8,942 nucleotides of DNA from Nitrospirales bacterium (GCA_029261305.1 JAJDBO010000225.1:1-8942), one strand, 5' to 3'. Positions 1 through 6,289 are shown, numbered from the stretch's first letter. Notes: a model not told the origin generated them from the letters alone. A program made the numbers and translations.

Positions 1-630
1 TATGGAGACGGACTCACCGCTCCCCCCTCCAATGAAGATATTGCACGCTTGGCGGTCGGCACACTCATGAACCCGGAGAAGCACATCGGGAAAGCCTATC
101 GCCCCACAGGACCGACACTGATCTCTGGACACGACGCCGCACAATCCATGGCCCGTGCGCTCGACCGAACAGTGACCTATCAGCCGGTCTCCCCTGACCT
201 CTTCATCAAAGCGGCATTAGCACAAGGGTTCTCAAATTTCGATGTCTCCCATTTTCGCTACTACGCCGAAGAGATGCGACAAGGTGCCTATGCCATCGGT
301 GCGCCAACGGATCATGTGCTCGAAGTGACCGGGCAACAGCCGGAGGATTTCGACCTCATCGCTCGACGTTACGCCGCGTTACCGGAGGCGAAGAGAACGC
401 TCACCAACAAAGTCAAAGCGCTGAGCTTGATGATGAAAATGATTGCCACACGGGTTCCAGATCTCGATCAATGGGAGCGGAATCGTGACCATCCACTCAT
501 CGCCAACGGGATGTTGGCGCAAGACAACCCAGATTGGCTCGACACCGCCGAGCGGCAACAGCCGAATTTGCTTTCCATTCCATCCGGCCGCGCGCAAGAA
601 TTTCGAGAAACCCAACGCCAGGCAATGTGA
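1..630 (+). CDS. NmrA-like NAD(P)-binding protein, C-terminal part (5' end outside window)
   Basis: The reading frame is open from the first base and encodes 209 residues to a TGA. The stretch GDGLTAPPSNEDIARLA, followed by an L-x-NP-x-KHIGKAYRPTGP segment and LISGHDAAQSM, is the typical second half of NmrA/atypical SDR proteins (a quinone oxidoreductase- or azoreductase-like fold), where a P-x-x-x-D-I-A segment precedes the 'GK-Y-TGP' strand. The N-terminal Rossmann part with its glycine-rich nucleotide site lies upstream of the window, so cofactor binding cannot be checked. The C-terminal tail, including HFRYYAEEMRQGAYAIGAPTDHV, is longer than in small NmrA regulators and resembles a subgroup seen in environmental bacteria. 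No catalytic role can be assigned. A TTG at 49 and an ATG at 67 are internal codons, not likely starts. The gene is followed after 65 bases by a co-directional membrane-protein gene, probably in the same operon. Confidence 0.8.
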   Translation, partial: YGDGLTAPPSNEDIARLAVGTLMNPEKHIGKAYRPTGPTLISGHDAAQSMARALDRTVTYQPVSPDLFIKAALAQGFSNFDVSHFRYYAEEMRQGAYAIGAPTDHVLEVTGQQPEDFDLIARRYAALPEAKRTLTNKVKALSLMMKMIATRVPDLDQWERNRDHPLIANGMLAQDNPDWLDTAERQQPNLLSIPSGRAQEFRETQRQAM

Positions 631-648
631 GACACATGATTGAACGTG

Positions 649-678
649 CGTGACAGCGTTCCTCATGTCACGAGGAAC
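649..678 (+). promoter_or_regulatory. Two mutually exclusive 7-bp hairpins before the membrane-protein gene
   Basis: CGTGACA (649-655) can pair with TGTCACG (666-672), and GTTCCTC (658-664) can pair with GAGGAAC (672-678). The two perfect stems interlock, so in RNA only one can form fully. The second stem ends three bases before the SD of the next gene. There is no T-tract, so a simple terminator is unlikely. The structure is seen directly; any regulatory role is inference. Confidence 0.4.
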
Positions 679-695
679 CAAGGGGAGGATGAGAC

Positions 696-1421
696 ATGCG
701 CCTATCATTGGCTCCAATTTTATTAGGCATTGAACTGGGCTTCTTGTTCTTACTTGCCTGGCGGAGTGCCAAACGGGACCCATCACAACCCAACATGGGT
801 CCCGTCTATGTGTTCTTCCTTTGGGTGACGGCCTACGGCATTGTCACTAGCGTTCTCGGCGCCCAAGGGGCCTACATTTCTGAGGACATGCTCAAGACGT
901 TGCCTGGTCTCTGGCTTCAGGTCATGACGGTCGGGGTGATTGTGATCCCCGTGCTACTCTTTCCAAGTGTCAAAAATCGTTTGCGGCACATTGTGGATAC
1001 CACCCCTTGGCACTGGTTTGCGTATTTTCACGGGTTGCGAATCGCCGCACTAGGCACGGCGTATAAGACAATCATTGGAGAGTTCCCTGCGTACTTCGAA
1101 TATGCCGTGGGCATCCCTGACTTTATATTCGGAATCTCAGCCCTCTGGGTTGGGCGGAAAGCCCAGCGTAGAGAACTGAACAGAAAACATTTCTTGGTGT
1201 GGAATGTGATCGGAGCCCTGGTGATTGTGCCATCCACGCCCATTCTACTTCAGCTCGGCTTACCCGGTCCTTTTCAAGTGTTCACGAGTGTGCCAGATGC
1301 CCGCGCGGTGTTTACGTACCCTATGTCCATCGCTCCAATGATCGGTGTGCCCCTATTCGTGATGGTCAATCTCTGGATCGTCTGGCGATTATGGGAACAA
1401 GGTTCCAAGAAAACACAATAG
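696..1421 (+). CDS. Polytopic inner-membrane protein of unknown function
   Basis: The 241-residue protein starts at ATG 696 with the SD AGGGGAGG at 681-688. Hydrophobic segments at roughly residues 4-22, 37-57, 72-90, 109-127, 138-153, 166-188 and 210-232 indicate six or seven membrane helices, with basic turns such as RSAKR (23-27), KNRLR (93-97) and GRKAQRR (153-159) that would favour the cytoplasm. There is no signal peptide distinct from the first helix, and I see no cofactor or catalytic motif. I do not recognise the family. It follows the NmrA-like gene by 65 bases and is probably co-transcribed, so it may act with that putative oxidoreductase, but this rests on position only. It converges with the DUF1330 gene, leaving 35 bases between the stop codons and no obvious terminator. 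Confidence 0.75.
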   Translation: MRLSLAPILLGIELGFLFLLAWRSAKRDPSQPNMGPVYVFFLWVTAYGIVTSVLGAQGAYISEDMLKTLPGLWLQVMTVGVIVIPVLLFPSVKNRLRHIVDTTPWHWFAYFHGLRIAALGTAYKTIIGEFPAYFEYAVGIPDFIFGISALWVGRKAQRRELNRKHFLVWNVIGALVIVPSTPILLQLGLPGPFQVFTSVPDARAVFTYPMSIAPMIGVPLFVMVNLWIVWRLWEQGSKKTQ

Positions 1422-1456
1422 TGTTCCGGAGAAGAAATACGCTTACTCTTTACAAA

Positions 1457-1762
1457 TTAGTCTACCAGGGTCACACCATCGGTGATCAGAATGATCGAGC
1501 CATTTGAAATGTCTAACCGCATTTTAAGGAGTGGCGCATATTCTTCGGACTGATACCACGTTTGGACGGTCTCCACATCCGGGAATTCCCACAGCACCGT
1601 CCGACCTGGCAACCAATCCCCCTCTACTACCGTTTGTTTTTCAGATGCCGCTAACAGTTTGCCGCCATATTTTTCGACCTGCTTGAGGATCGAGGGAAAG
1701 TAGACTTGATCGAACTTCTCTTTATCGTGGATATCGAGTGCGCTGATAATATAAGCGGCCAT
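1457..1762 (-). CDS. DUF1330 family protein (dimeric alpha/beta barrel)
   Basis: The protein is 101 residues, the normal length for DUF1330. It starts at ATG 1762 with the SD GGAGG (1770-1774) at 7 bases. The N-terminal strand AAYIISALDIHD, the central KYGGKLLAAS (residues 31-40), then VVEGDWLPGRTVLWEFPD (45-62) and the helix VQTWYQSEEYAPL (66-78) are hallmark segments of this ferredoxin-like, dimeric alpha/beta-barrel family. The family is widespread and cytoplasmic, and no reaction is established for it. It is the last gene of a minus-strand run that also contains an EthD-domain and a YCII protein of the same structural superfamily. A 211-base leader separates it from the EthD gene, so it may have its own promoter, though I could not identify one. 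Confidence 0.88.
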   Translation of the reverse strand: MAAYIISALDIHDKEKFDQVYFPSILKQVEKYGGKLLAASEKQTVVEGDWLPGRTVLWEFPDVETVQTWYQSEEYAPLLKMRLDISNGSIILITDGVTLVD

Positions 1763-1815
1763 GGTTACTCCTCCACTCGGTTAGTGAGCAATCCTTGTAC
1801 AAAATGAGATCAAGC

Positions 1816-1943
1816 CTTTTGTTGAAAGTTTAGCGTAAATCTTGCCAGGCTTCTTCTCATTCTCAGCATCTTCTGCACTTAGTTATTCAGAGGACCTTTC
1901 TCTATAGGGGATGAACAAGGCATGAAGTATTTTCCAACAAAAG
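1816..1943. repeat. Inverted repeat arms flanking about 100 bases
   Basis: CTTTTGTTGAAA (1816-1827) is matched in inverted orientation by TTTCCAACAAAAG (1931-1943), identical except for one extra base. The arms lie in the 211-base gap between the DUF1330 and EthD genes, with no coding potential between them. This could be a small degenerate mobile element or chance. Confidence 0.3.
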
Positions 1944-1973
1944 ATTTGCCCCCTATCTACTAGTTTAAGCGAC

Positions 1974-2336
1974 TTAAAGCTCATGCTCCTTCACAATGAA
2001 TGCCGAAGATTGGGAGTGATCGATAAACTTCCCCTCATCTTCTAGGAGCGCCGCACTGAGTTTCTGCCCCTCCGAGGAACTCATGGCCTCCATGAGATCT
2101 TCTTCTGAATCAAACCACACCTCGGCGACGCCATCATATTCTGGCAACATGCCTCTTGAACTCCTGAGCCCTTCGTTTAAAGGGGTATCAACGGTCAGAG
2201 ATTGCACATATTTTTTAGCCCTCAATGTGGCAGCATTTTTCATAAAGAACGGGCCATGATTATTCTTCCAATAATCTTGAAACTGCTCACGGGTCAGATC
2301 TGAGCGCCGGCGTAAACACATCACAAATTTGATCAT
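1974..2336 (-). CDS. EthD-domain protein (dimeric alpha/beta barrel)
   Basis: The 120-residue protein opens with IKFVMCLRRRSDLTREQFQDYW followed by a NNHGP segment, the signature of EthD (PF07110). That family was named for a protein needed in ethyl tert-butyl ether degradation, and most members have no known reaction. The start at ATG 2336 is chosen because AGGAGG lies 8 bases upstream and the domain begins there. A longer in-frame reading from 2399 adds 21 residues with no family character. Further conserved-looking parts are a strand around YVQSLTVDTPL, the YDGVAEVWFDSEEDL segment and a closing helix. It sits 97 bases downstream of a His-rich uncharacterised gene on the same strand. It shares its fold superfamily with the YCII and DUF1330 proteins nearby, which suggests a common theme of small-ligand binding or detoxification, but no substrate can be named. 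Confidence 0.85.
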   Translation of the reverse strand: MIKFVMCLRRRSDLTREQFQDYWKNNHGPFFMKNAATLRAKKYVQSLTVDTPLNEGLRSSRGMLPEYDGVAEVWFDSEEDLMEAMSSSEGQKLSAALLEDEGKFIDHSQSSAFIVKEHEL

Positions 2337-2344
2337 TTTAATAT

Positions 2345-2350
2345 CCTCCT
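2345..2350 (-). promoter_or_regulatory. Shine-Dalgarno deciding the EthD gene start
   Basis: On the minus strand AAGGAGG precedes ATG 2336 by 8 bases, which rules against the longer frame from 2399. Confidence 0.8.
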
Positions 2351-2433
2351 TTGATGGTTCGGATTTTCCCGAAAAAACGGTCCAATTGGTTACAGCCACC
2401 GCTTCCTCGTTTCCTTTCTAGGATAGAGGGGAT

Positions 2434-2859
2434 TTACTCACTATATCGAGGGATTGGATCGAGATTGGGCTCCACGAATGTGGCGCGAGCTTCGTCTGAA
2501 AAGAGGACTTCGGCGGAATAGTGGGTCATCATAATTTTCGAGTTGAGCATTTCGGGATGTTGCTCAATAAAGTCATCGGCTGACTGCGCACTGGAAGTCG
2601 CCTCCATAAAATGTCGGACCGCTAAAATCCATGCGCGAGTCATGGTCTCATGGTACTTCGAGAGATCGACACCATGATGTGTCAGAAACCCTCGTAGGCT
2701 GTCTCGCATGAATTCATACGCCAGTTCAGTCGTGTGTTCGGTCAAGTAAACATAAGCTAACCGCAAGTGAACCCGATGGTTGAACTCGGCTGGAGGAAAT
2801 GTGAAGGCCTCAACTTGAGCACGGAATGCTTGATCGTCCGGTGATAAAAGATGCGCCAC
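2434..2859 (-). CDS. Uncharacterised protein with F-x-H-x2-H-x-R and YHET motifs
   Basis: The 141-residue protein starts at GTG 2859 with the SD-like GAAAGG ending six bases upstream. I recognise it as a widespread bacterial family without an assigned function. Its marks are FNHRVHLRLAYVYL (residues 26-39), KYHETMTRAWILAV (68-81) and an N-S-K-x2-M-x2-YS segment near residue 106. The invariant-looking histidines 28, 31 and 70 with Glu71 and Arg33 could form a metal or active site; this is an inference from their pattern. It is predicted to be mostly helical and cytoplasmic, with no signal peptide or membrane segment. It lies between the zinc-site protein and the EthD gene on the same strand, with gaps of about 100 bases on each side, so membership of one transcript is possible but not shown. 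Confidence 0.75.
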   Translation of the reverse strand: MAHLLSPDDQAFRAQVEAFTFPPAEFNHRVHLRLAYVYLTEHTTELAYEFMRDSLRGFLTHHGVDLSKYHETMTRAWILAVRHFMEATSSAQSADDFIEQHPEMLNSKIMMTHYSAEVLFSDEARATFVEPNLDPIPRYSE

Positions 2860-2977
2860 TATGAGCCTTTCATGATAATCATTGAGGATAGTATTTTCCG
2901 GATCCGCATGTGTTAATGCAAGACTTAATCCCGTTTCCTATTCTATTTTTCGCCAAACAGTCGATCGATGCAGTATC

Positions 2978-3349
2978 TCACCGTAAGAGGGGAAACTGCT
3001 CTTCCTTGATTTTGCGAAAACATTTCTCATGAAGCGGCAGGACAGAATAACAGCCGCGTTTGCGATACACGTACACCGCAAGTTTCAAGGCAGTGGATGG
3101 GTTAGTAATTACAGAACGGCATGTAACACAAGTATTTTCATCAGTTTCATCAAAAGCCAAATATTTTTCGAGACAAGGCAAATGGGCATATCCGTTCTGA
3201 AAGGATTCAGCATACCCATTCTTCAACTCATTAAGCTTCAACTTTTTGAAATCATAAAAGTTGACCGCGCACAAGCCAGGGGCGGTTTCTGAGAATATGC
3301 CGCATAAGCAGCACATGTATGTGGTTCGTGCTTTCTTCGATGAAGTCAT
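2978..3349 (-). CDS. Small protein with two CxxC/HxxC putative zinc sites
   Basis: The 123-residue protein starts at ATG 3349, chosen because GAGGTG (3355-3360) precedes it by five bases. A longer frame from 3391 lacks such a site. Two similar modules are visible: Cys13-x2-Cys16 with His56-x2-Cys59, and Cys74-x2-Cys77 with His107-x2-Cys110. Each would supply four ligands for one zinc ion, as in treble-clef or PHD/HNH-type fingers. The two halves end alike (HLPCLEKY and LHEKCFRK), suggesting an internal duplication. Extra cysteines lie at 14, 27 and 100. Basic residues are abundant, so nucleic-acid or protein binding is possible, but I do not recognise a named family. The gene is AT-richer than its neighbours. 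A broken copy of its 5' half lies at 5424-5609, pointing to local duplication or mobility. Confidence 0.7.
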   Translation of the reverse strand: MTSSKKARTTYMCCLCGIFSETAPGLCAVNFYDFKKLKLNELKNGYAESFQNGYAHLPCLEKYLAFDETDENTCVTCRSVITNPSTALKLAVYVYRKRGCYSVLPLHEKCFRKIKEEQFPLLR

Positions 3350-3381
3350 TGATTCACCTCTAGATGCAAAAGCCCTTTGCG
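3196..3381 (-). repeat. Intact copy of a 186-bp duplicated segment (zinc-protein gene 5' part)
   Basis: This stretch matches 5424-5609 without gaps, with about 14 differences by manual count. It covers the SD, the start codon and about the first 51 codons of the gene starting at 3349, plus 32 bases upstream. Confidence 0.9.
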
Positions 3382-3390
3382 CGGTAGACA

Positions 3391-3526
3391 TTGGACGTAA
3401 AATACACTGTCTAGCGTTACCTCCATTTCCGATGCGTCGAATCTAGGGCGCTCAGTTTTAGAATACAAGAAAAGAATCCTGACAGCTTCTCTCTTTTTAT
3501 TGGTGCAACCTTCCTTTAACGTCCAA
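3391..3526. repeat. Inverted pair TTGGACGTAAAA / TTTAACGTCCAA
   Basis: The two arms (about 3391-3402 and 3515-3526) are reverse complements with one mismatch and flank 112 bases of non-coding DNA upstream of the zinc-protein gene. The left arm starts ten bases beyond the end of the duplicated segment. It could be a remnant element or chance. Confidence 0.25.
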
Positions 3527-3555
3527 GGAATTAGGGTCGAATTGAGGTCACTTTC

Positions 3556-4830
3556 TTATTCGCCCTTTCTACCAAGATCTGTATCAGTTCTTAGATCGAG
3601 TCGACGCTGCAACAACGCTTTGACAGGCTCAGAGGGCGCAGACTTGATCGCTTGTTCCCGATAGTGCTTGGCGTCATCGATGCTTCCACAGCGACGATGC
3701 AAATCGGCTAGTACTACCGCGTACAGGTACGAATCCGTCAGCCATTTCGGGGCTTCGAAGTCCTTGAGGACGGCGAGGCCCGCGGCAGGTCCTTGCCACT
3801 CTGCCACGGCCACTGCACGGTTGAGTTGGTGTATTGGCGAGGGTGCAATCTGCTCCAATAACACGTAACAGTCCACGACTCGGTCCCATCGAGTTTCCTG
3901 AAACGACGGGGCCAAGCAATGTTCTGCCGCTATCCCTGCTTCTGCGTGAAATCGGGAAAAGCCGTCCCCGTCGGCGCTTTTCGCCAACCACTCCATGCCG
4001 ACCTGAATTCTGCACTGATCCCAAAGCGCTCGCTCCTGTTCTTCCAACAGGAGCAGCCCACCAGCGCCATCCTGGCGGGCTGTCATTCGTGCCACATGCA
4101 AATGCATCAGCGCTAACAGGGCACAGGTTTCTGGGACTTTGCCCACCGGATGCTCGGCCAGAATGGTAGCTAACCGCATGGCTTCGTCACAGAGCTCTCG
4201 GCGGATCGCCATCTCTGCGTGGGACGACAGGTAGCCTTCGGTGAACAGCACATAAAGGATTTTGTTCACCGCTGGTAGTCGTGCAGCATATTCCTCGCCA
4301 GACAGATCACCGAAAGGAGTGGGATAGTCTCGCAATCGGTTTCGGGCTCGACTGAGGCGTTTATAGACATTGGCGTCGCTGGTAAACACTCGAAGCGCAA
4401 TCTCGCGAATGCTGAAGCCACACAGAGTCTTCAACGCCAACACGAGCTGTGACTCTATGGGGATGGCGTCGTCGCAGCACACAAACAGCATCCGCAACAG
4501 ATCGTCCTGCACATCTCCCGACATCACGCATTCTGGACCGTCCTCATGAGTCACGATGATCTCATGGACCTGTTGCTCCAGAATACGACGATGGCCTGTT
4601 CGTTGGCGCAACTCTCCCATCAGATTGTTGTGCGCCACACGATAGAGCCAGGCCGACGGATTATCTGGTAACCCCGCAGCTGTCCAGGTCTCAAGCCCTT
4701 TCATCAAGGCAGACTGAACCGCGTCCTCAACTTCCTCGATATGTTCCACTCCGATTCGACGCGACAGCATGGCCACCAGCCTTCCGTATTCGTGTCGGAA
4801 GAAGTGCTCGTCCAGAGTGGGTGTCGTCAA
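3556..4830 (-). CDS. ECF42-type RNA polymerase sigma factor with C-terminal TPR-like extension
   Basis: The 424-residue protein carries sigma region 2 at about residues 8-80 (FFRHEYGRLVAMLSRRIG, VEDAVQSALMKGLETW, NPSAWLYRVAHNNLM) and region 4 at about 110-170 (LCGFSIREIALRVFTSDANV, then YKRLSRARNRL). The long C-terminal part contains the family marks PAVNKILYVLFTEGY (186-200), RRELCDEAMRLATILAEHP (210-228, DUF6596 region) and LNRAVAVAEWQGPAAGLAVL (336-355, TPR-like). This layout defines ECF42-like factors, in which the extension is thought to take the place of a separate anti-sigma factor. The start is TTG 4830, overlapping the stop of the DGPF gene (TTGA). The next in-frame ATG, at residue 21, would cut into region 2. 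No strong SD is seen, so translational coupling to the upstream gene is likely. The DGPF/sigma pairing is the conserved context known for ECF42. Target promoters and the activating signal cannot be read here. Confidence 0.93.
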   Translation of the reverse strand: MTTPTLDEHFFRHEYGRLVAMLSRRIGVEHIEEVEDAVQSALMKGLETWTAAGLPDNPSAWLYRVAHNNLMGELRQRTGHRRILEQQVHEIIVTHEDGPECVMSGDVQDDLLRMLFVCCDDAIPIESQLVLALKTLCGFSIREIALRVFTSDANVYKRLSRARNRLRDYPTPFGDLSGEEYAARLPAVNKILYVLFTEGYLSSHAEMAIRRELCDEAMRLATILAEHPVGKVPETCALLALMHLHVARMTARQDGAGGLLLLEEQERALWDQCRIQVGMEWLAKSADGDGFSRFHAEAGIAAEHCLAPSFQETRWDRVVDCYVLLEQIAPSPIHQLNRAVAVAEWQGPAAGLAVLKDFEAPKWLTDSYLYAVVLADLHRRCGSIDDAKHYREQAIKSAPSEPVKALLQRRLDLRTDTDLGRKGE

Positions 4831-5174
4831 GGAGTGCTAATCTCTCTGACTTCTACGCTTGACCCAGGCATCCACACACCAGGACTTTGGCGGGCGACTT
4901 CTAAGGCTTCTTCCAGGCTATCCCCCGAGACGATCATATAGCCGCCGATTATCTCCTTGGCTTCGACGAACGGCCCGTCGGTTACACCTTCTGAGGTGAC
5001 CGTTTTTCCGCCCCCCAGTTTTCCTCCAAGGTCGTGGAGATTTTCTTTGAATTTCTCTTTCCACGCATTGAATTTTGCGTACATTTCCTCCATTTGGGCG
5101 GGAGACGGGGCTTCGCCATTGTCACAAGTCCCCGACTGACTTCGTTGGATACAGAGATAGTTCTTCTTAGACAT
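4827..5174 (-). CDS. DGPF/YCII family protein, partner of the ECF42 sigma factor
   Basis: The 115-residue protein starts at ATG 5172-5174 with AAGGAGG four bases upstream. It contains the family motif DGPFVEAKEIIGGYMIV (residues 67-83; the DGPF box gives the family its name), followed by a helix LEEALEVARQSPG and the ending strand GSSVEVREI. These mark a YCII-related dimeric alpha/beta-barrel protein of normal length. Members are cytoplasmic. The superfamily includes YciI-type enzymes, but DGPF proteins lack an agreed activity. It overlaps the ECF42 sigma gene by four bases and is the first gene of that operon. In ECF42 systems DGPF genes are often targets of the sigma factor, so autoregulation is plausible but not demonstrable from this sequence. 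Confidence 0.92.
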   Translation of the reverse strand: MSKKNYLCIQRSQSGTCDNGEAPSPAQMEEMYAKFNAWKEKFKENLHDLGGKLGGGKTVTSEGVTDGPFVEAKEIIGGYMIVSGDSLEEALEVARQSPGVWMPGSSVEVREISTP

Positions 5175-5223
5175 ACTGCCTCCTTGGTATGAGCGTTATT
5201 GTTCGTCTCAGTATTATGATGCA

Positions 5224-5285
5224 TGAGCCCCCCCATTTTGGACACCCCCTGACATTTTTTTTCAACATCAGGGTTTTTCGTCCAA
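5224..5285. repeat. Nested palindrome, possible remnant insertion-sequence end
   Basis: TTGGAC (5238-5243) pairs with GTCCAA (5280-5285), and inside it CCCTGA (5247-5252) pairs with TCAGGG (5268-5273), followed by TTTTT. The start TGAGCCCCCCCATTTTGGAC resembles the TGA-leading, C-rich ends of IS3-family elements, by general resemblance only. Read on the plus strand it also looks like a Rho-independent terminator, but no plus-strand gene lies upstream. No transposase is present. The structure is certain; its identity is not. Confidence 0.4.
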
Positions 5286-5423
5286 TATTACCGGGATCCG
5301 ATTCAACACACGGCTCGTGCTCTGCGCCAGTGAGAGGCCTGCCTCAAAGGCTGCTAATCCGATAAGGGGTCTAATATTTGGTTGAGAGTTTCAGACTAAC
5401 CCTCTTCGTGGCGGGATATTCGG
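5286..5423. other. Non-coding spacer, no gene seen
   Basis: There is no plausible reading frame with an SD on either strand, and no tRNA or clear promoter. Its right end contains TTTCAGAC (5389-5396), an exact inverted match to GTCTGAAA (5423-5430) at the edge of the duplicated gene fragment. Confidence 0.6.
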
Positions 5424-5609
5424 TCTGAAAGGATTCAGCATACCCATTCTTCAACTCATTAAGCCTCAACGTTTTGAAATCATGAAAGGTGACCGCGCAC
5501 AAGCCGGGGCCGGTTTCCGAGAATATGCCTCATAAGCAGCACATGTAGGTGGTTGGTGCGTTCTTCGATGAAGTCATTGATTCACCTCAAGATGCAAAAG
5601 CGCTTTGCG
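5424..5609 (-). pseudogene. Truncated, nonsense-mutated copy of the zinc-site protein gene
   Basis: This is a gapless match, about 92% identical, to 3196-3381. It includes the SD, the ATG at 5577 and codons 1 to about 51 of the 123-codon gene. Codon 16, the second cysteine of the first CxxC pair (TGC in the intact gene), is TGA here, so only 15 residues could be made. Several other changes alter residues (Lys6 to Asn, Arg8 to Pro, Tyr32 to His), as expected after loss of selection. Homology stops inside the first module, after the Ser-Phe-Gln codons, where unrelated spacer begins. The other end lies about six bases from the stop codon of the MarR gene. The fragment cannot form a zinc site and is almost certainly non-functional as a gene. 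Confidence 0.88.
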
Positions 5610-5614
5610 GCTAT

Positions 5615-6178
5615 TCATGATGGGTATTCGTGTTCCCGACAAATCAGTTGTACCTCTCGTCCGCTCAAAGCTTCATTCGTCAATCCACAGACATATCCCT
5701 TCTTATCACGTTCATTAAAGCGGCACGTATGGCAAGCGGCAAACGTCTTCCGGTCATGAAGATGCTGCATTTCACGCAATAACGCGCGCAGAGTTTCCTC
5801 AAGTGTCTTACCCTGTTCAGAATTCGTTTTTGCCAGTGCGGCTTCTAGATTTTTGGCTGGATAGACTTGCTCAACAAGTTTTCTTCCCTTTGCCGTGATC
5901 ACCAGATGCGTGATTCGTTTATCCTCCGTGTCCTGTCGCTTCCGCAAAAACCCTTTCTGCTCTAGAACCATCAGCGATTGCGACACCGTACCTTTGGTCA
6001 GCCCCAGATATTCCGTCACAGCTTGCGGAGTATCTGAATAGCGATTGCACCGTGTTAGGTAGGTGAGTGCCTCAATTTGTACAGGCTGCAATCCATACTT
6101 CAGCCCAAAGGTTCGCACTTCCATCCGCAAGAGGTTGTTCAGTCGCTCTAACAGGTCCTGTCCATCGTGCGCATTCAT
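5615..6178 (-). CDS. MarR family transcriptional regulator with four-cysteine C-terminal tail
   Basis: The 187-residue protein from ATG 6178 has a winged helix-turn-helix core: LQPVQIEALTYLTRC (30-44), YSDTPQAVTEYLGLTKGTVSQ (about 47-67, recognition helix with the L-x-KGTVSQ-x-L pattern) and the wing RQDTEDKRITHLVITAKG (81-98) with the usual D-x-R. A dimerisation helix follows. The unusual part is the tail, with Cys149-x2-Cys152, Cys164 and Cys180 in CHTCRFNERDKKGYVC and ICREHEY. It could hold zinc or an Fe-S cluster, or act as a thiol switch. An upstream TTG at 6271 would add 31 residues without family similarity and overlap the divergent promoter, so ATG 6178 is preferred, though its SD is weak. 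It diverges from the thioredoxin-like gene, and palindromes between them fit autorepression and repression of that gene. Confidence 0.9.
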   Translation of the reverse strand: MNAHDGQDLLERLNNLLRMEVRTFGLKYGLQPVQIEALTYLTRCNRYSDTPQAVTEYLGLTKGTVSQSLMVLEQKGFLRKRQDTEDKRITHLVITAKGRKLVEQVYPAKNLEAALAKTNSEQGKTLEETLRALLREMQHLHDRKTFAACHTCRFNERDKKGYVCGLTNEALSGREVQLICREHEYPS

Positions 6179-6254
6179 AGGAAGATTGTATCGCCTCGAA
6201 ACAAAATTAACAATCAGAGTCTCCCTGCGATTAGCAATTAAGTATCGACCCAAT

Positions 6255-6285
6255 ACTATATTGACAAGCAAGCCTGCCCATGCAA
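6255..6285 (-). promoter_or_regulatory. Possible MarR gene promoter
   Basis: On the minus strand TTGCAT (6280-6285) and TATAGT (6255-6260) are separated by 19 bases, longer than ideal. The -10 overlaps the palindrome at 6241-6257, which would allow autoregulation. This is a tentative call. Confidence 0.35.
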
Positions 6286-6289
6286 TACT
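6261..6289 (+). promoter_or_regulatory. Sigma-70-type promoter for the thioredoxin-like gene
   Basis: TTGACA (6261-6266), a 17-base spacer and AATACT (6284-6289), with TGC directly before the -10 as in extended -10 promoters. Transcription would start near 6296, inside the second full palindrome. Two palindromes cover the -10 and start region, which fits repression by blocking polymerase. Confidence 0.65.

Noticed and set aside
379..786. 135-codon minus-strand frame across the NmrA and membrane-protein genes
   Set aside because: Antisense to two better-supported genes, without an SD or any recognisable motif.
2337..2399. Longer start for the EthD gene adding 21 residues
   Set aside because: A strong SD sits 8 bases before ATG 2336, and the added residues have no family character.
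3674..4024. 116-codon minus-strand frame inside the sigma factor gene
   Set aside because: An out-of-frame shadow of the clearly recognisable sigma factor, with Arg/Ser-rich low-character sequence.
2383..5285. Recurring TTGGAC hexamer in several spacers as a shared regulatory motif
   Set aside because: A hexamer is expected about four times on both strands in a window this size, so the number seen is not notable.
6179..6271. Longer start (TTG 6271) for the MarR gene
   Set aside because: It would place coding sequence over the operators and divergent promoter, and the extra 31 residues do not fit the MarR family.
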